Shown in pieces: positions 10,480-22,090 of a DNA stretch of 64,000 nt. Source of the stretch: Calamus simplicifolius (taxonomy: Eukaryota; Streptophyta; Magnoliopsida; Arecales; Arecaceae). The notes beneath the pieces are model-generated. The model was not told the origin of the DNA. It did no database searches and saw only the letters and a list, made by a program, of their open reading frames with translations. The position numbers were made by a program, and so were the translations under genes. Each line of letters starts with the position of its first letter. The stretch's first letter is position 1. Location: the NCBI GenBank assembly GCA_900491605.1, contig UESW01004012.1, positions 91,920 through 155,919 of the forward strand, given 5' to 3'.

Positions 10480-10790
10480 CGGGCTGGCCTGGGATGGTCT
10501 TGACCGACTCGGCGGGACAGGGAACGCCGGGGCCGAGTCGGGCCGGCCTAGGATGACCTTGGCCGACTCGGTGGGACTGGAGACGCCGGGGCCGAGTCAG
10601 GCCGGCCTGGGATGGCCTTGGCCAACTCGGCGGGACTGGAGACGCCGGGGCCGTGTCGGGCCGGCCTGGGATGGCCTTGGCCGACTCGGCAGGACTGGAG
10701 ACGCCGGGGCCGAGTCGGGCCGGCCTGGGATGGCCTTGGCCGACTCGGCGGGACTGGAGACGCCGGGGCCGAGTTGCCTGGAGAAGTAGG
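10480..10790. repeat. 59-bp minisatellite, element B LTR
   Basis: Five units of 59 bp with GGCCTTGGCCGACTCGGCGG and GACGCCGGGGCCGAGTCGGG. Clearly related to the 59-bp unit in the LTR of element A, although the LTR ends of A and B differ. Confidence 0.85.
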
Positions 10791-10799
10791 GGCCGCCTG

Positions 10800-11100
10800 G
10801 CATGAAGATGCCGGGGCCGGCTAGCTTGGAGAAGCCATGGCCAGCCAGCAATGTGCCGGGGCCGGCCAGCTTGGAGAGGCCATGGCCGGCCAGCAATGTG
10901 CCGGGGCCGGCCAGCTTGGAGAGGCCATGGCCGGCCAGGAATGTGCCGGGACCGGCCAGTTTGGAGAGGCCATGGCCGGCCAGCAATGTGCCGGGGCCGG
11001 CCAGCTTGGAGAGGCCATGGCCGGCCAGCAATGTGCCGGGGCCGGCCAGCTTGGAGATGTCGTGGCCGGCCAGGAATGTGCTGGGGCCGGCTAGTTTGGA
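10800..11100. repeat. 45-bp minisatellite, element B LTR
   Basis: Six to seven units of 45 bp with GAGGCCATGGCCGGCCAGCA and ATGTGCCGGGGCCGGCCAGC. A multiple of three, so one frame per strand stays open (15-residue repeat); I regard this as non-coding. The other LTR has a longer array at about 18955-19375. Confidence 0.85.
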
Positions 11101-11459
11101 GAGGCGGGCCTTTGGCGGGCGTCGGCCTTTGATGTGCCGGCCTCAGGTGTGGCGCTGGAGCCTGTCGACCTTTGGCCAGTGCTAGAAGCCGACGCTGGAG
11201 GCCGACGTTGGAAGCCGACGCTGAGCCGTCGGCCTTTGGCTAGCGCTGGAGACTGATGCTGGAAGCCGACGCTGAGCCGTCGGCCTTTGGCTAGCGCTGG
11301 GGGCTGGCGCTGGAAGCCAACGTTGGGGGCCATCGGCCTTTGGCTAGCGCTGGGGGCTGGCGCTAGAAGCCGACGTTGGGGGCCGTCGCTGGAGTTAGAA
11401 TCCAGGCCTTTGGGGTCGTCCAAAAATTTCGCTTTTCATGGGGTCAACTGGCCCCATCA

Positions 11460-11475
11460 TATGCCCCCCACACTC
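11460..11475 (-). other. Polypurine tract of element B
   Basis: Minus-strand GGAGTGTGGGGGGCAT directly before the 3' LTR. The same tract, with the same upstream block (CGCAAGCTCAAGGAGTG), precedes the 3' LTR in C (32636-32652) and D (50058-50073). Confidence 0.85.
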
Positions 11476-11639
11476 CTTGAGCTTGCGCGTCCCGCATCGG
11501 CTAAGCGAAAGGAGTGTAGGACTTTTACCCTTGTACCTTGCGCTGCCTTGGATGGATGTCTGCGTGCCTTCTTTGGCCAGCCGAGGGTAGCCAGTAATCC
11601 TTCCCCAGCGCGGGGATCGGGAGTGAACCCCGGAGGGTG

Positions 11640-12950
11640 ACCTGAGAGCGGGGCGTCGTCAGGTTCCTTTTGAACCGGCCTGGGGGTTTGTGTTCCGCCC
11701 AAGTGGCGACTCAGCTGGGTACGGAGCCTTTAGGGTCTTAACCAACTCGGGGGCACCGCCGTATCGGGGCCGAGTGGTGTCCTGTGGACCGCGATGCTAG
11801 TGAGCTCCTTTTGAACCAGCCTGGGGGTTTGTGTTCTGCCCAAGTGGCGACTCAGCCGGGTACGAAGCCTTTAGGGTCTTAACCAACTCGGGGGCACCGC
11901 CGTGCCAGGGCCGAGTGGTGTCCCGTGGGCTGCGATGCCAGTGAGCTCCTTTTGAACCAGCCTGGGGGTTTGTGTTCCGCCTAAGTGGCGACTCAGCCGA
12001 GTACGAAGCCTTCAAGGTCTTAACCAACTCGGGGGCACTGCCGTGCCGGGGCCGAGTAGTGTCCCGTGGGCCACGATGCCAGTGAGCTCCTTTTGAACCA
12101 GCCTGGGGGTTTGTGTTCCGCCCAAGTGGCGACTCAGCCGGGTACGGAGACTTTAGGGTCTTAACCAACTCGGGGGCACCGCTGTGCCGGAGCCGAGTGG
12201 TGTCCCGTGTGTCGCGATGCCAGTGAGCTCCTTTTGAACCAGCCTGGGGGTTTGTGTTCCACCCAAGTGGTGACTCAGCCGGGTACGGAGCCTTTAGGGT
12301 CTTAACCAACTCGGGGGCACCGCCGTACCGAGGCCGAGTGGTGTCCCGTGGGCCGCGATGCCAGTGAGCTCCTTTTGAACCAGCCTAGGGGTTTGTGTTC
12401 CGCCCAAGTGGCGACTCAGCTGGGTACGGAGCCTTTAGAGTCTTAACCAACTCGGGGGCACCGCCGTATCGGGGCCGAGTGGTGTCCCGTGGGCCGCGAT
12501 GCCAGTGAGCTCCTTTTGAACCAGCCTGGGGGTTTGTGTTCCGCCCAAGTGGTGACTCAGCCGGGTACGTAGCCTTTAGAGTCTTAACCAACTCGGGGGC
12601 ACCGCCGTGCCGGAGCCGAGTGGTGTCCCATGGGCCATTTTGCCAGTGAGCTCCTTTTGAACTAGCCTGGGGGTTTGTGTTCCGTCCAAGTGGCGACTCA
12701 GCCGGGTACGGAGCCTTTAGGGTCTTAACCAACTCGGGAGCACCGCCGTGCCGGGGCCGAGTGGTGTCCCGTGGGCCGCGATGCTAGTGAGCTCCTTTTG
12801 AACCAGCCTGGGGGTTTGTATTCCGCCAAAGTGGTGACTCAGCCGGGTACGGAGCCTTTAGGGTCTTAACCAACTCGGGGGCACCGCCGTGCCGGAGCCG
12901 AGTGGTGTCCCATGGGCCGCGATGCCAGTGAGCTCCTTTTGAGAGACTTG
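11640..12950. repeat. 140/141-bp tandem array after element B pol
   Basis: About nine copies of a 140-141 bp unit (start CCTTTTGAACCAGCCTGGGG; includes AAGTGGCGACTCAGCCGGGT). It lies between the integrase stop and the PPT, the usual place for variable 3' arrays in Tat elements. At 141 bp a minus frame stays open across copies (47-residue repeat with VKTLKAPYPAESPLG), but 140-bp copies break it. Related copies occur in element C at 31600-32400. Confidence 0.9.
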
Positions 12951-13020
12951 CGCAAGGGAAGACAAACTGTGTCGCCAGAAAGGACCTTTTTTCTTTATTG
13001 CTTATGCCCCTGGGGATACA

Positions 13021-16000
13021 TCATTGATAATATCGGCGGAGGTTGTCCGCATTCCAGGTACATGGAATGGGCTTCCCGTCAAGCTCTTCCAGTTTGTATG
13101 CCCCCCGATGTAGCACCTCGGCGACACGGTAGGGGCCTTCCCAGTTGGGGGATAGCTTGCCCCCCTCGGTAGGCTTTGATACCTCGGCCTTTCGAAGCAC
13201 CAAGTCTCCGCGGCGAAAAACCTTGGGACGAACTCGGGCGTTCTAGTACTTAGTCGCTCACTGGCGAAAGGTCGCCATGCGCAGTCTCGTCCTGTCATGC
13301 GCTTCGTCGATGAAGTCTAGGTTGGTCCGAATCAGCTCGGGGTTGTCTTCCTCACTGAAGGACTCCACCCGTGGACTGGGCAATCCAATCTCAATGGGGA
13401 TGACGGCCTCGGATCCGAAGGAGAGGCTGAAAGGAGTTTCGCCCGTCGGGGTTCTGGGCGTTGTGTGGTAGGCCCATATCACACTGGGGAGCTCTTCTAC
13501 CCAACGCCCTTTGGAGCCGTCTAAGCGAGTCCTGAGCCCTCTGAGGATGGAGCGGTTCATGTCCTCAGCCTCCCCGTTGGTCTGGGGGTGGCCGACGGAG
13601 GTGAATCGGTGACGAATGCCCAGCTCCTCGCAGAAGGTCTTGAACGCCTCGTTGTTGAACTGGCGACCATTGTCCGTGACGAGGGTGTGAGGCAAGCCAA
13701 AGCGGCATATGATCGACTTCCAGAAGAAAGTCTTAACTTTGCTCTCCGTGATTTTGGCCAACGCCTAGACCTCGACCCACTTGGTAAAATAGTCGATGGC
13801 GACAAGCAAGAATCTCCGCTGTCCTGAAGCTGGGGGGAACGGTCTAAGGATGTCCATCCCCCATTGGGCGAAGGGCCACGGAGCCGAGAGTGGGCTCAGC
13901 AGGGCAGGTGGCTGACGCTGGATGTGCGCATGGCGTTGGCAGCCGTCGCACCTTTGAACTAGCTTGGCCGCGTCCTCCTTCATAGTGAGCCAGAAGTACC
14001 CCTGATGGAGAGCCTTCTGGGCCAAGGACCTGCCCCCCAGATGATTCCCGCAAATGTCCTCGTGGATTTCTCTGAGGATGTAGTCGGCATCGGCGGGGCC
14101 TACGCACTTAAGCAACGGGTAGGAAAATGACCTTCTGTATAGGCGCCCGTCGAGGAGGATGAACTTGGAGGCCCTCCACTTGAGCAATCTGGCTTCATTG
14201 CGGTCGTCAGGGAGGGTGCCGTCGGTGAGATAGCGGACATAGGCGTCCATCCATGTAGGTTCTGGAGTGAGCGGGAGGACCTCCTCCCCGCCCTCTGCAC
14301 TGGGCCTTTCTAGATATTCGATGTAGGCGTCCCTTGTCAGGCCGTCGGCGGAGGTAGCCAATCGAGAAAGGATGTCCGCCTTTGCATTTTCGCTCTGGGG
14401 GATGTAGCTGATGCTGAAGTAAGGCAGCGAGGAGGTTAAGAGTTGAACCTTTTTCAGATATTGCGCCATAACGGGATCGCGCACCTCATACTCTCCGTTG
14501 ATTTGCCCGGAGACGAGTTGTGAGTCCGTGTAGGCTCTGAGGTGCTTTGCTCCAACCTCCTGGGCTAGTCTTAACCCGGCCAGGAGGGCTTCGTACTCCG
14601 CTTCGTTGTTGGTGGCTTCAAAAAGAAATCTCAGGGCGCATTCGGCTCTTTCTCCTTCTGGCCCGACAAGAATGAGGCTGGCTCCACTTCCTTGAGAATT
14701 CGATGCGCCGTCCACATGGAGGATCCAGGTCTTTCCATTGTCCCTCGGCTCGGGCTTGGGCTTCTCCCCGGGGACCTCCTTGGGATCCTCTTCTGCCCAA
14801 GTGCACTCGACCAGGAAGTCGGCCAGGACCTGGGACTTCAAGGCCGGTCGTGCTTGGAAAGAGATGTCGAACTCCCCCAGTTTGATGGCCCATTTGGCGA
14901 GTCGACCCGAAGTATCCGGATGGGCTAGGTGGCTCGGAGAGGTTGGTCCGTGAGCACCACAATGGGATGGGCTTGGAAATACGGGCGAAGACGCTGGGCA
15001 GAAACTATCAAGGCAAAAATGACTTTCTCTATTTTGGAATACCTGACCTCGGCGTCATGCAGGACCTTGCTCACGTAGTAGACTGGCCTCTGGATTCCGT
15101 CGGCATCCAGGCGCACCAGGACTGAGCTGACGGCTTCCGAGGAAGCGGCTAGGTAAAGGAAGAGACTCTCCCTGTCTCCCGGCTTGGAAAGGAGCGGTGG
15201 GGAGGACAGGAACACCTTTAAGCTGTCGAAAGCTTCCTGGCAGTCGTCCGTCCATTTGAAACCGTTCACCTTCCGCAGGGCCTTGAAGAAAGGCAAGCAC
15301 CTCTCTGTCGATCTAGAGAGGAAACGACTCAGCGCTGCTACCCTTTCCAGTTAGCCGTTGCACTTCCTTCTTATTGGATGGTGGCCTCATGTCAAGTATG
15401 GCGCTGATCTTCTCTGGGTTCGCCTCGATTCCGCGCTGGGTCACCATAAAGCCCAGGAATTTACCTGCCGTGACCCCAAAAGTGCACTTCTTAGGGTTCA
15501 GCTTGACTTGGAAGCGACGAAGGTTGTTAAAAGTTTCTTCCAGGTCAGAGATGTGGTCAGCGGCGCGGGTGCTCTTCGTCAGCATGTCGTCCACGTAGAC
15601 TTCCATGTTCCGGCCGAGTTGGTCATGGAACACCTTGTTCATCAACCGCTGATAGGTCGCTCCCGCATTCTTGAGGCCGAAAGGCATCACCTTGTAACAG
15701 TAAATGCCTTTCTCTATCACAAAGGAGGTGTGCTCCTCGTCGCTGGGGTCCATCCTTATCTGGTTGTATCCGAAGAAGGCATCCATGAAGGTGAGAAGCT
15801 CGTGACCAAAGGTGGAATCGACCAGCTGGTCAATTCTTGGCAAGGGGAAGCTGTCCTTTGGGCACGCCTTGTTGAGGTCAGTGAAGTCTATGCATATCCT
15901 CGAGCTCCCGTTTGCCTTGCGCACCATGACTACGTTGGCCAGCCAGCTTGGGTAATGCGCCTCCCAGATGTGGCCGACGCTGATCAACTTGTAGACTTCC

Positions 16001-16662
16001 TCATCAATCGCCCTTTGTCGGTCGGGGGAAAAGCTTCTCTTCTTTTGACGGATTGGACAGTGGCGCGGGTCGATGTTAAGTTTGTGGGTGATGACTTCTG
16101 GAGAAATGCTGGGCATGTCGAACGCTGACCAGGCGAATACGTCCGAGTTAGCCTGCAGGAAAGCTAAGAGGTGCTCCCGGTCCTCCAAGGGAAGGAGTCC
16201 GCCCACACGGACGGTCCTTGCTGGGTCATCGTTGAGAGGGAAAGTCAGGAGGTGCTCGGCGGGCTCCCCTCCTTTGGCGGAATCTCTAGGGTCAGACGCC
16301 TCCAGGGCCGGGTCGGCCTCCAGAGGGCTCGACGCCGCATGGTAGCAAGGTAAGACCGGGCTTATCTCCCCATGCATTTCTCCAACTCCCTCGCTGGTGG
16401 GGAACTGCACCAATAGACATCGGGTGGAGATAACCGCATCCAAAAGATTCAGGCCGGGACGCCCAAGAATGGCGTTGTATGCCAAAGGGACCCTCACAAC
16501 CAGGAATTTCATGATCACGGTGCTTTGGCATGGCGGGGTTCCGGCCGTCGCGGGCAAGGATATTTCGCTCTCGACCCTCACAAAATCTCCGGTGAATCCA
16601 ACTAGCGGGGTCGCCATGGGCTGAAGGGAGTCAACAGACAAACCCATTCGAACAAAGGCATC
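13021..16662 (-). pseudogene. pol: Element B pol (RT, RNase H, second RNase H, integrase)
   Basis: Pol copies the RNA into DNA and inserts it. On minus: protease C-terminal part (about 16640-16300, no active site), RT with the FTDLNKACPKDSFPLPRIDQ core and YVDDML catalytic box at 15581-15598, gypsy RNase H (about 15200-14960), the Tat-specific second RNase H (VDGASNSQGSG, EYEALLAG, YTDSQL, KADILSRL; about 14740-14350), then integrase with an HHCC finger (about 14080-13930), D-D-E residues (WGMDIL, TDNGRQF, GEAE) and a GPYRVAEV module. Breaks: one-base gain near 15345, one-base loss near 14930, stop at about 13766 inside integrase and TGA at about 13259. Confidence 0.92.
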
Positions 16663-16670
16663 GTAAGTAG

Positions 16671-18028
16671 TGGCTTCTGTCGTGGGACACGCCCGTCTTC
16701 ATCGAGGGAGGACGTTGGAGGTAGGGCTCACCCTCGATCTCCATCAGGATGTGGGATCGAGGGGCAAGGAGAGGGGTGAGCTTACCCTCGTCGGGGACAG
16801 GGCTCCGACGCCGGTTGTTGGACCGGCGAGGGGGGTCGGATCGGCGATGGCGAGGAGGTCCGCTCGGCTCAGGGCGAGCGGATTTGTGGCTGGGGCCCTT
16901 CGAAGACTCCCGGTGGGTGAGGTCGGCTTCATCTGCCCGGATGTACTTCTAGGCCCAGAGGAGGAGGTCGGAGTAGGAGCTCGGGGGCTTCTTGTCCAGG
17001 GAGAAGGTGAAGCGGGACGGAAGAAGTCCCCGCTTCAGCACCAGGGTGGCCACCGCATCATCGAGATGGTAGACCTCGAGGGTGGTGGTTTTGAACCGGG
17101 ACACAAAGTCCCGCAGAGACTCTCCTTCCTTTTGGCGGACGGAGAAGAGGCTGTCCGCCACCCTTGGGATCCAGCGGCAGGCGTCAAAGTGGGCCAGGAA
17201 TGCCCTCTCCAACTCCCGGAAGGAGTCTATGCTGTGGGGGGACAGGCGTGAATGCCACGCACGGGCGGCCTTCCGCAGGGTCGCAGGGAAGGCCTTGCAA
17301 AGAAGGGCGTCTGAGGTGCCCTGGACTTGCATCATGGCCTTGTAGCTCTCGAGGTGGTCGAGAGGGTCGGTCGTACCATCGTATGGGTCCACCTGGGGGA
17401 AGCGGAACCTGGAGGGAACCGGTTCCTCCAGGATGCAGCGGGTGTAAGGAGGACGAGTGTCAAACTCTTCCTCTGGCTGGTGGTTTATCTTCCTGGCGAG
17501 CTCATCGAGGTGCCGATTGTACTCCTCCAGGCGTTCCTCCATCTGGAGGTTGATCGTCAGAGCCCTCCGGGATGGCTCGGAGGAAGAAGAAGAAGAAGAG
17601 GAAGCAGAAGATGGAGACGGGAGTCGAGAATTCCGCCTGGGTTCCCCGTGATGATGTGGCTTGGGAGGAAGCTCGCTGGGGCCGTGGCCGGGGGACCATG
17701 GCTGCTTGGGAGGCTCGTGGCGAGGCTTCCTGGGGGAAGCTCGACGTCGGCCGATCCCTCGCCGGGGGGAGCCTCCCCTCATCGACATCTGGCTGGCGGG
17801 GGGAGCAGTCTGGTGCTGGGTGGCCACGGACTGCTACTACTGGAGTCTATGGACCATGGCAGTGAGGTTCTGAACTTGCTGGGAGAGGGTTGCTAGCTGC
17901 TCCACCGTCTGGACAACAGCGTCCGGCGGCGGGCTGGCAGCAGGGGGATTGGCCTCCTGCTGTCCAGCTGGCGGGATGAGCCCAGCCGGACAGCTGACAG
18001 AGGCATCTCGAGCTCGCGTGACCACCAT
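16671..18028 (-). pseudogene. gag: Element B gag
   Basis: Gag forms the particle that packages element RNA. ATG at 18026-18028 (MVVTRARDA), short coiled coil LSQQVQNLTAMVHRL, then a Pro/Arg/Ser-rich linker and a retrotransposon-gag capsid region (about 17420-16960; LESYKAMMQVQG, RAWHSRLSPHSI, FRELERAFLAHF). Two adjacent CAG codons have become TAG near 17838, and one more CAG-to-TAG is at about 16949. Compared with element C, the C-terminal YRFHRDYGHDT segment is deleted at the junction near 16668. Confidence 0.9.
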
Positions 18029-18100
18029 GGCTTCTGGGAGAAAAGGGGGACGACGGATGTGGCTTCGGGAGATCGTTCGCTACTTTTTCTTATCGCCCCC

Positions 18101-18116
18101 CCTTTCTGGCGCGCCA
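18101..18116 (-). other. Primer binding site of element B
   Basis: Minus-strand TGGCGCGCCAGAAAGG, three bases (GAT) from the 5' LTR. C (26023-26038) and D (47497-47512) have the same site and spacing. Confidence 0.8.
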
Positions 18117-18119
18117 ATC

Positions 18120-19722
18120 TGATGACGCTCGATCACCCCTCCTGGACGTCGGGAACGAAGGCTCTTCTTCTTCATCGGATCGCCTGCAAAGAAGTCCCAA
18201 GACCGGAGAGGGTTCTCCGGTGGGACCCTCCGACGCCCAAGTTGGTGACAGAGGTCACAACAGAGAAGGAGCTCGAGAGAGCTCTTGAGGAGGGAGAGGT
18301 CTCAGAAGGATCAGGTAGTTCCTTTGAGAGTTAGGGCATCGAGTGTGTAAAATGTGCGTTATAATGCCTTACCCGATTCCCGACGTAGTTTACCCTTTTA
18401 TAGGGGGTGACGCTGGCGCGATCACGTGGGTCCGCATCCCATCAGCCGGCAGAGCAGTTGGATTATTGGATCTGGCGCTATCAGACGGCGCATGTTGGCA
18501 CTGTGGCGCGCATCGGCGCTATCGGGCAGCGCGCGTCGGGCGCTGTCGGGTGGTGCGCGTCAGAGGAACGGATTTTTGAATTGCTGGGGCTGATCTAGCG
18601 GGAACCGGGGGTCCCATATTGTCGGGGCCGAACTGGGTCGACCTGAGATGGCTGGGGCCTATCTCGCCGGCAAGGCCATGCCGGGGTGGGGTCGAATCGG
18701 CAGGCCTCGAGATGATGGGCCGAGTCGGGCTGGCCTGGGACGGCCTTGACCGACTCGGCGGGACAGGGAACGCCGGGGCCGAGTCGGGCCGGCCTGGGAT
18801 GGCCTTGGCCGACTCGGCGGGACTGGAGATGCCGGGGCCGAGTCGGGCCGGCCTGGGATGGCCTTGGCCGACTCGGCGGGACTGGAGACGCCGGGGCCGA
18901 GTCGGGCCGGCCTGGGACTGGAGAAGTAGGGGCCGCCTGGCGTGAGGATGCCGGGGCCGGCTAGCTTGGAGAAGCCATGGCCGGCCAGCAATGTGCCGGG
19001 GCCGGCCAGCTTGGAGAGGCCATGGCCGGCCAGCAATGTGCCGGGGCCGGCCAGCTTGGAGGCGTCGTGGCCGGCCAGGAATGTGCCGGGGCCGGCTAGT
19101 TTGGAGAGGCCGTGGCCGGCCAGCAATGTGCCGGGGCTGGCCAGCTTGGAGAGGCCATGGCCGGCCAGCAATGTGCCGGGGCCGGCCAGCTTGGAGACGT
19201 CGTGGCCGGCCAGGAATGTGCCGGGGCCGGCTAGTTTGGAGAGGCTGTGGCCGGCCAGCAATGTGCCGGGGCTGGCCAGCTTGAAGAGGCCATGGCCGGC
19301 CAGCAATGTGCCAGGGCTGGCCAGCTTGGAGACGTCGTGGCCGGCCAGGAATGTGCTGGGGCCGGCTAGTTTGGAGAGGCGGGCCTTTGGCGGGCGTCGG
19401 CCTTTGATGTGCCGGCCTTAGGTGCTGGCGCTGGAGCCTGTCGGCCTTTGGCCAGTGCTGGAAGCCGACGCTGGAGGCCGACGCTGAGCCGTCGGCCTTT
19501 GGCTAGCGCTGGAGACCGACGCTGGAAGCCGACGCTGAGCCGTCGGCCTTTGGCTAGCGCTGGGGGCTGGCGCTGGAAGCCGACGTTGGGGGCCGTCGGC
19601 CTTTGGCTAGCGCTGGGGGCTGGCGCTGGAAGCCGACGTTGGGGGCCGTCGCTGGAGTTAGAATCCGGGCCTTTGGGGTTGTCCAAAAATTTCACTTTTC
19701 ATGGGGTCAACTGGCCCCATCA
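18120..19722 (-). repeat. Element B 5' LTR
   Basis: 1,603 bp, ending CCCCATCA. Contains the promoter (TATAAAA on minus at 18396-18402) and the 59-bp (18720-18920), 45-bp (18955-19375) and GCTGAGCCGTCGGCC arrays (19440-19650). The 45-bp array is longer than in the 3' LTR. Confidence 0.93.
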
Positions 19723-19727
19723 GATTC
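19723..19727. repeat. Target-site duplication of element B, right copy
   Basis: GATTC, identical to 9893-9897. Confidence 0.9.
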
Positions 19728-20802
19728 TTTTATACATGGAATGCGTTTCGGCAAATTGTTGTGTTTCGGTACAAGAAAAAGCCTACTTATTAAATGAAAA
19801 ATAAACTTATAGGATGCTTTATATCAAGCAACACTGACAGACTGATGCATGCTTGAAAAAATATAGCTCGCTAAAATTAAAACTAAAAAAGGGATTCGAG
19901 GAACTTAATTTTGTTCCTTGACCATCTTACAGATATCTTATTGTAAAAATGCTAGCATATAGTAGATATTAATACGACCCATCATCAACCACCCAGTTTC
20001 AAGTCTTTGGAAATTATAAATTGTATTTTGGTCATTTTCACCAACGATTCAATCCAAGTCATATTGGGCCACAAGTTTTTTTTTTTTTTTAATAATCTTT
20101 CCGTTTACAGTCGGGACAATTCTCTCATCAGGTGTCTCTATCTGCGCCGGTTGTGTCTGATCAATGATTTCCACCACATTATTTTTATTGAAGTCATTCT
20201 CCATTTTTTTTTTCTGTAAATTTTCCTTATGGCGGGTTCTCAACTCTTTCTAATAGCTGAATATAATTTAATAAAAATTTGTATGAATTAAACTAAATTT
20301 ACTATTTCTCTCAATCTTAATTATAACCTACATTGCAACTAGCAATAAAGTTTTAATTTTTAATTCCAAATAAGTTAGAGCTAATTGCTTAATTTTTTTT
20401 TCAACTTGATTTTAAGGTATATTTTTCTGTGAGTTCTAATTTTATAATCTATTTATATAAATATCTGATTCAATCTAATTTATTTTCATCAATTCCAGTC
20501 CTAAGGTCACTTTGGAACAGCTGAAGCAATTCACTGGTGGGCAAAGCATTAGCAAATATTTGTATGCTCATGCATATGCTAAAAGTAATTAAAAAAAAAA
20601 ACTTTATGTACATAAGTGCACATATAGTGCGTTAATTATCGGGAGCGGTCGGTGCAGGAAGGCTTTTGGTTTTTGAGGGTGTGGTTACCATATTGCTCCT
20701 TTTTCTCCGCCTAGCTCTATATTTCCAAATACTGTGAACGGCCAACTTTAGAGCATGGTACAATAACAGAGAGTGGCATGCGTTAATATATGCAGGAATA
20801 TG
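19728..20802. other. AT-rich intergenic DNA
   Basis: No gene is recognised. It continues the flank that element B split at 9897. A weak exon-like piece lies at 20498-20592: after TTCCAG, a plus frame reads KVTLEQLKQFTGG and ends in a stop about 30 codons on. This is too short to identify. Homopolymer T runs lie at 20078-20090 and 20201-20212. Confidence 0.4.
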
Positions 20803-20807
20803 GTTAA
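20803..20807. repeat. Target-site duplication of element C, left copy
   Basis: GTTAA, identical to 35182-35186. Confidence 0.9.
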
Positions 20808-21239
20808 TGATGGGGTCAGTTGTCTCCATGAAAAATAAAATTTTTGAACGACCCCAAAGGTCCAGACTCTAGCGCCAGCGAAGGCCTCCAGCGACGGCCT
20901 CCACCATCGGCTTCCAGCGACGGCCTCCAGCGTCGGCTTCCAGCGACGGCCCCAAAGGCCCAGACTCTAGCGCCAGCAACGGCCTCCAGTGATGGCCTCC
21001 AGCGACGGCCCCAAAGGCCCAGACTCTAGCGCCAGCGACGGCTTCCAGCGTCGGTCTCCTGCGCTAGCCAGAGGCCGACGGCTCAGCGTCGGCTTCCAGC
21101 GCTCTAGCCAAAGGCCGACAGGCTCAGCGTCGGCTTCCTGCATCGGCCTTCAGCGTTGGCTTCAAGCCCTGGCCCAAAGGCCGACAGGCTCCAGCGCTAG
21201 CACCTGAGGCCGGCACATCAAAAGCCGACGCCCGCCAAA

Positions 21240-22090
21240 GGCCAGCCTCTCCAAACTAGCCGGCCCTATCACTTTGCTAGCCGGCCACGGCGTCTCCAAG
21301 TTTGGCCGGCCCCGGCACATTCCTGGCCGGCCACGACGTCTCCAAACTGGCCGGCCCTGGCACATTGCTGGCCGGCCTTGGCCTCTCCAAGCTAGCCGGC
21401 CCCGGCGTCTTCACACCATGCGGCCCCTACTTCTCCAGGCAACTCGGCCCTGGCATCCCCAAACTGGCCGGCCCCGGCACATTGCTGGCCGGCCATAGCG
21501 TCTCCAAGCTGGTCGGCCCCGGCACATTGTTGGCCGGCCTTGGCCTCTCCAAGCTAGCCGGCCCCGACGTCTTCACGCCAGGCGGCCCCTACTTCTCCAG
21601 GCAACTCGGCCCCGACATTCCCAAACTGGCCGGCCGCGGCACATTGCTGGCCGGCCATAGCGTCTCCAAGCTGGCCGGCCCCGGCACATTGCTGGCCGGC
21701 CTTGGCCTCTCCAAGCTAGCCGGCCCCAGCATCTTCACGCCAGGCGGCCCCTACTTCTCCAGGCAACTCGGCCCCTACATCCCCAAACTAGCCGGTCCCG
21801 GCACATTGCTGGCCGGCCATAGCGTCTCCAAGCTAGCCGGCCCCGGCACATTGCTAGCCGGCCCCGGCGTCTCCAAGCTAGCCGGCCCCAGCGTCTTCAT
21901 GCCAGGCGGCCCATACTTCTCCAGACAACTCGGCCCCGGCATCCCCAAACTGGCCGGCCCCGGCACATTGCTGGACGGCCATAGCGTCTCCAAGCTAGCC
22001 GGCCCCGGTACATTGCTAGCCGGCCCCGACGTCTCCAAGCTAGCCGGCCCCGGCGTCTTCACGCCAGGCGGCCCCTACTTCTCCAGGCAA
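21240..22090. repeat. 162-bp higher-order minisatellite, element C LTR
   Basis: The block CTCCAGGCAACTCGG recurs at about 21434, 21595, 21757, 21919 and 22081, a period of 162 bp. Each period contains three related GGCCGGCCCCGGCACATTGC-type subunits, themselves the reverse complement of the 45-bp unit in element B. Because 162 is a multiple of three, one frame remains open for almost 400 codons. Confidence 0.85.

Larger units (their letters stand above)
9898..11459 (-). repeat. Element B 3' LTR
   Basis: 1,562 bp, pairing with 18120-19722. It has the same promoter region (minus TATA at 10174-10180), followed on the plus strand by a 59-bp array (about 10480-10790), a 45-bp array (10800-11100) and a GCTGAGCCGTCGGCC-based array (11160-11400). 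Differences from the other LTR are mostly C/T or G/A changes, especially in the first 50 bp. Confidence 0.93.
9898..19722 (-). mobile_element. Element B: Ty3/gypsy Tat-type retrotransposon
   Basis: A 9.8-kb element, bounded by TGATGACGCTC and GGCCCCATCA and by perfect GATTC repeats. Order on the minus strand: 5' LTR (18120-19722), PBS, gag, pol (RT, RNase H, second RNase H, integrase), a 140-bp tandem array, PPT, 3' LTR (9898-11459). Domain order with integrase last is gypsy type; the extra RNase H places it in Tat. A deletion near 16668 removed the gag end and protease active site, and stops break gag and pol, so it cannot move by itself. Confidence 0.95.

Noticed and set aside
15358..16128. 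256-codon plus-strand frame in element B
   Set aside because: Antisense of the RT region. The minus strand carries the conserved RT motifs; the plus frame has no recognisable domain.
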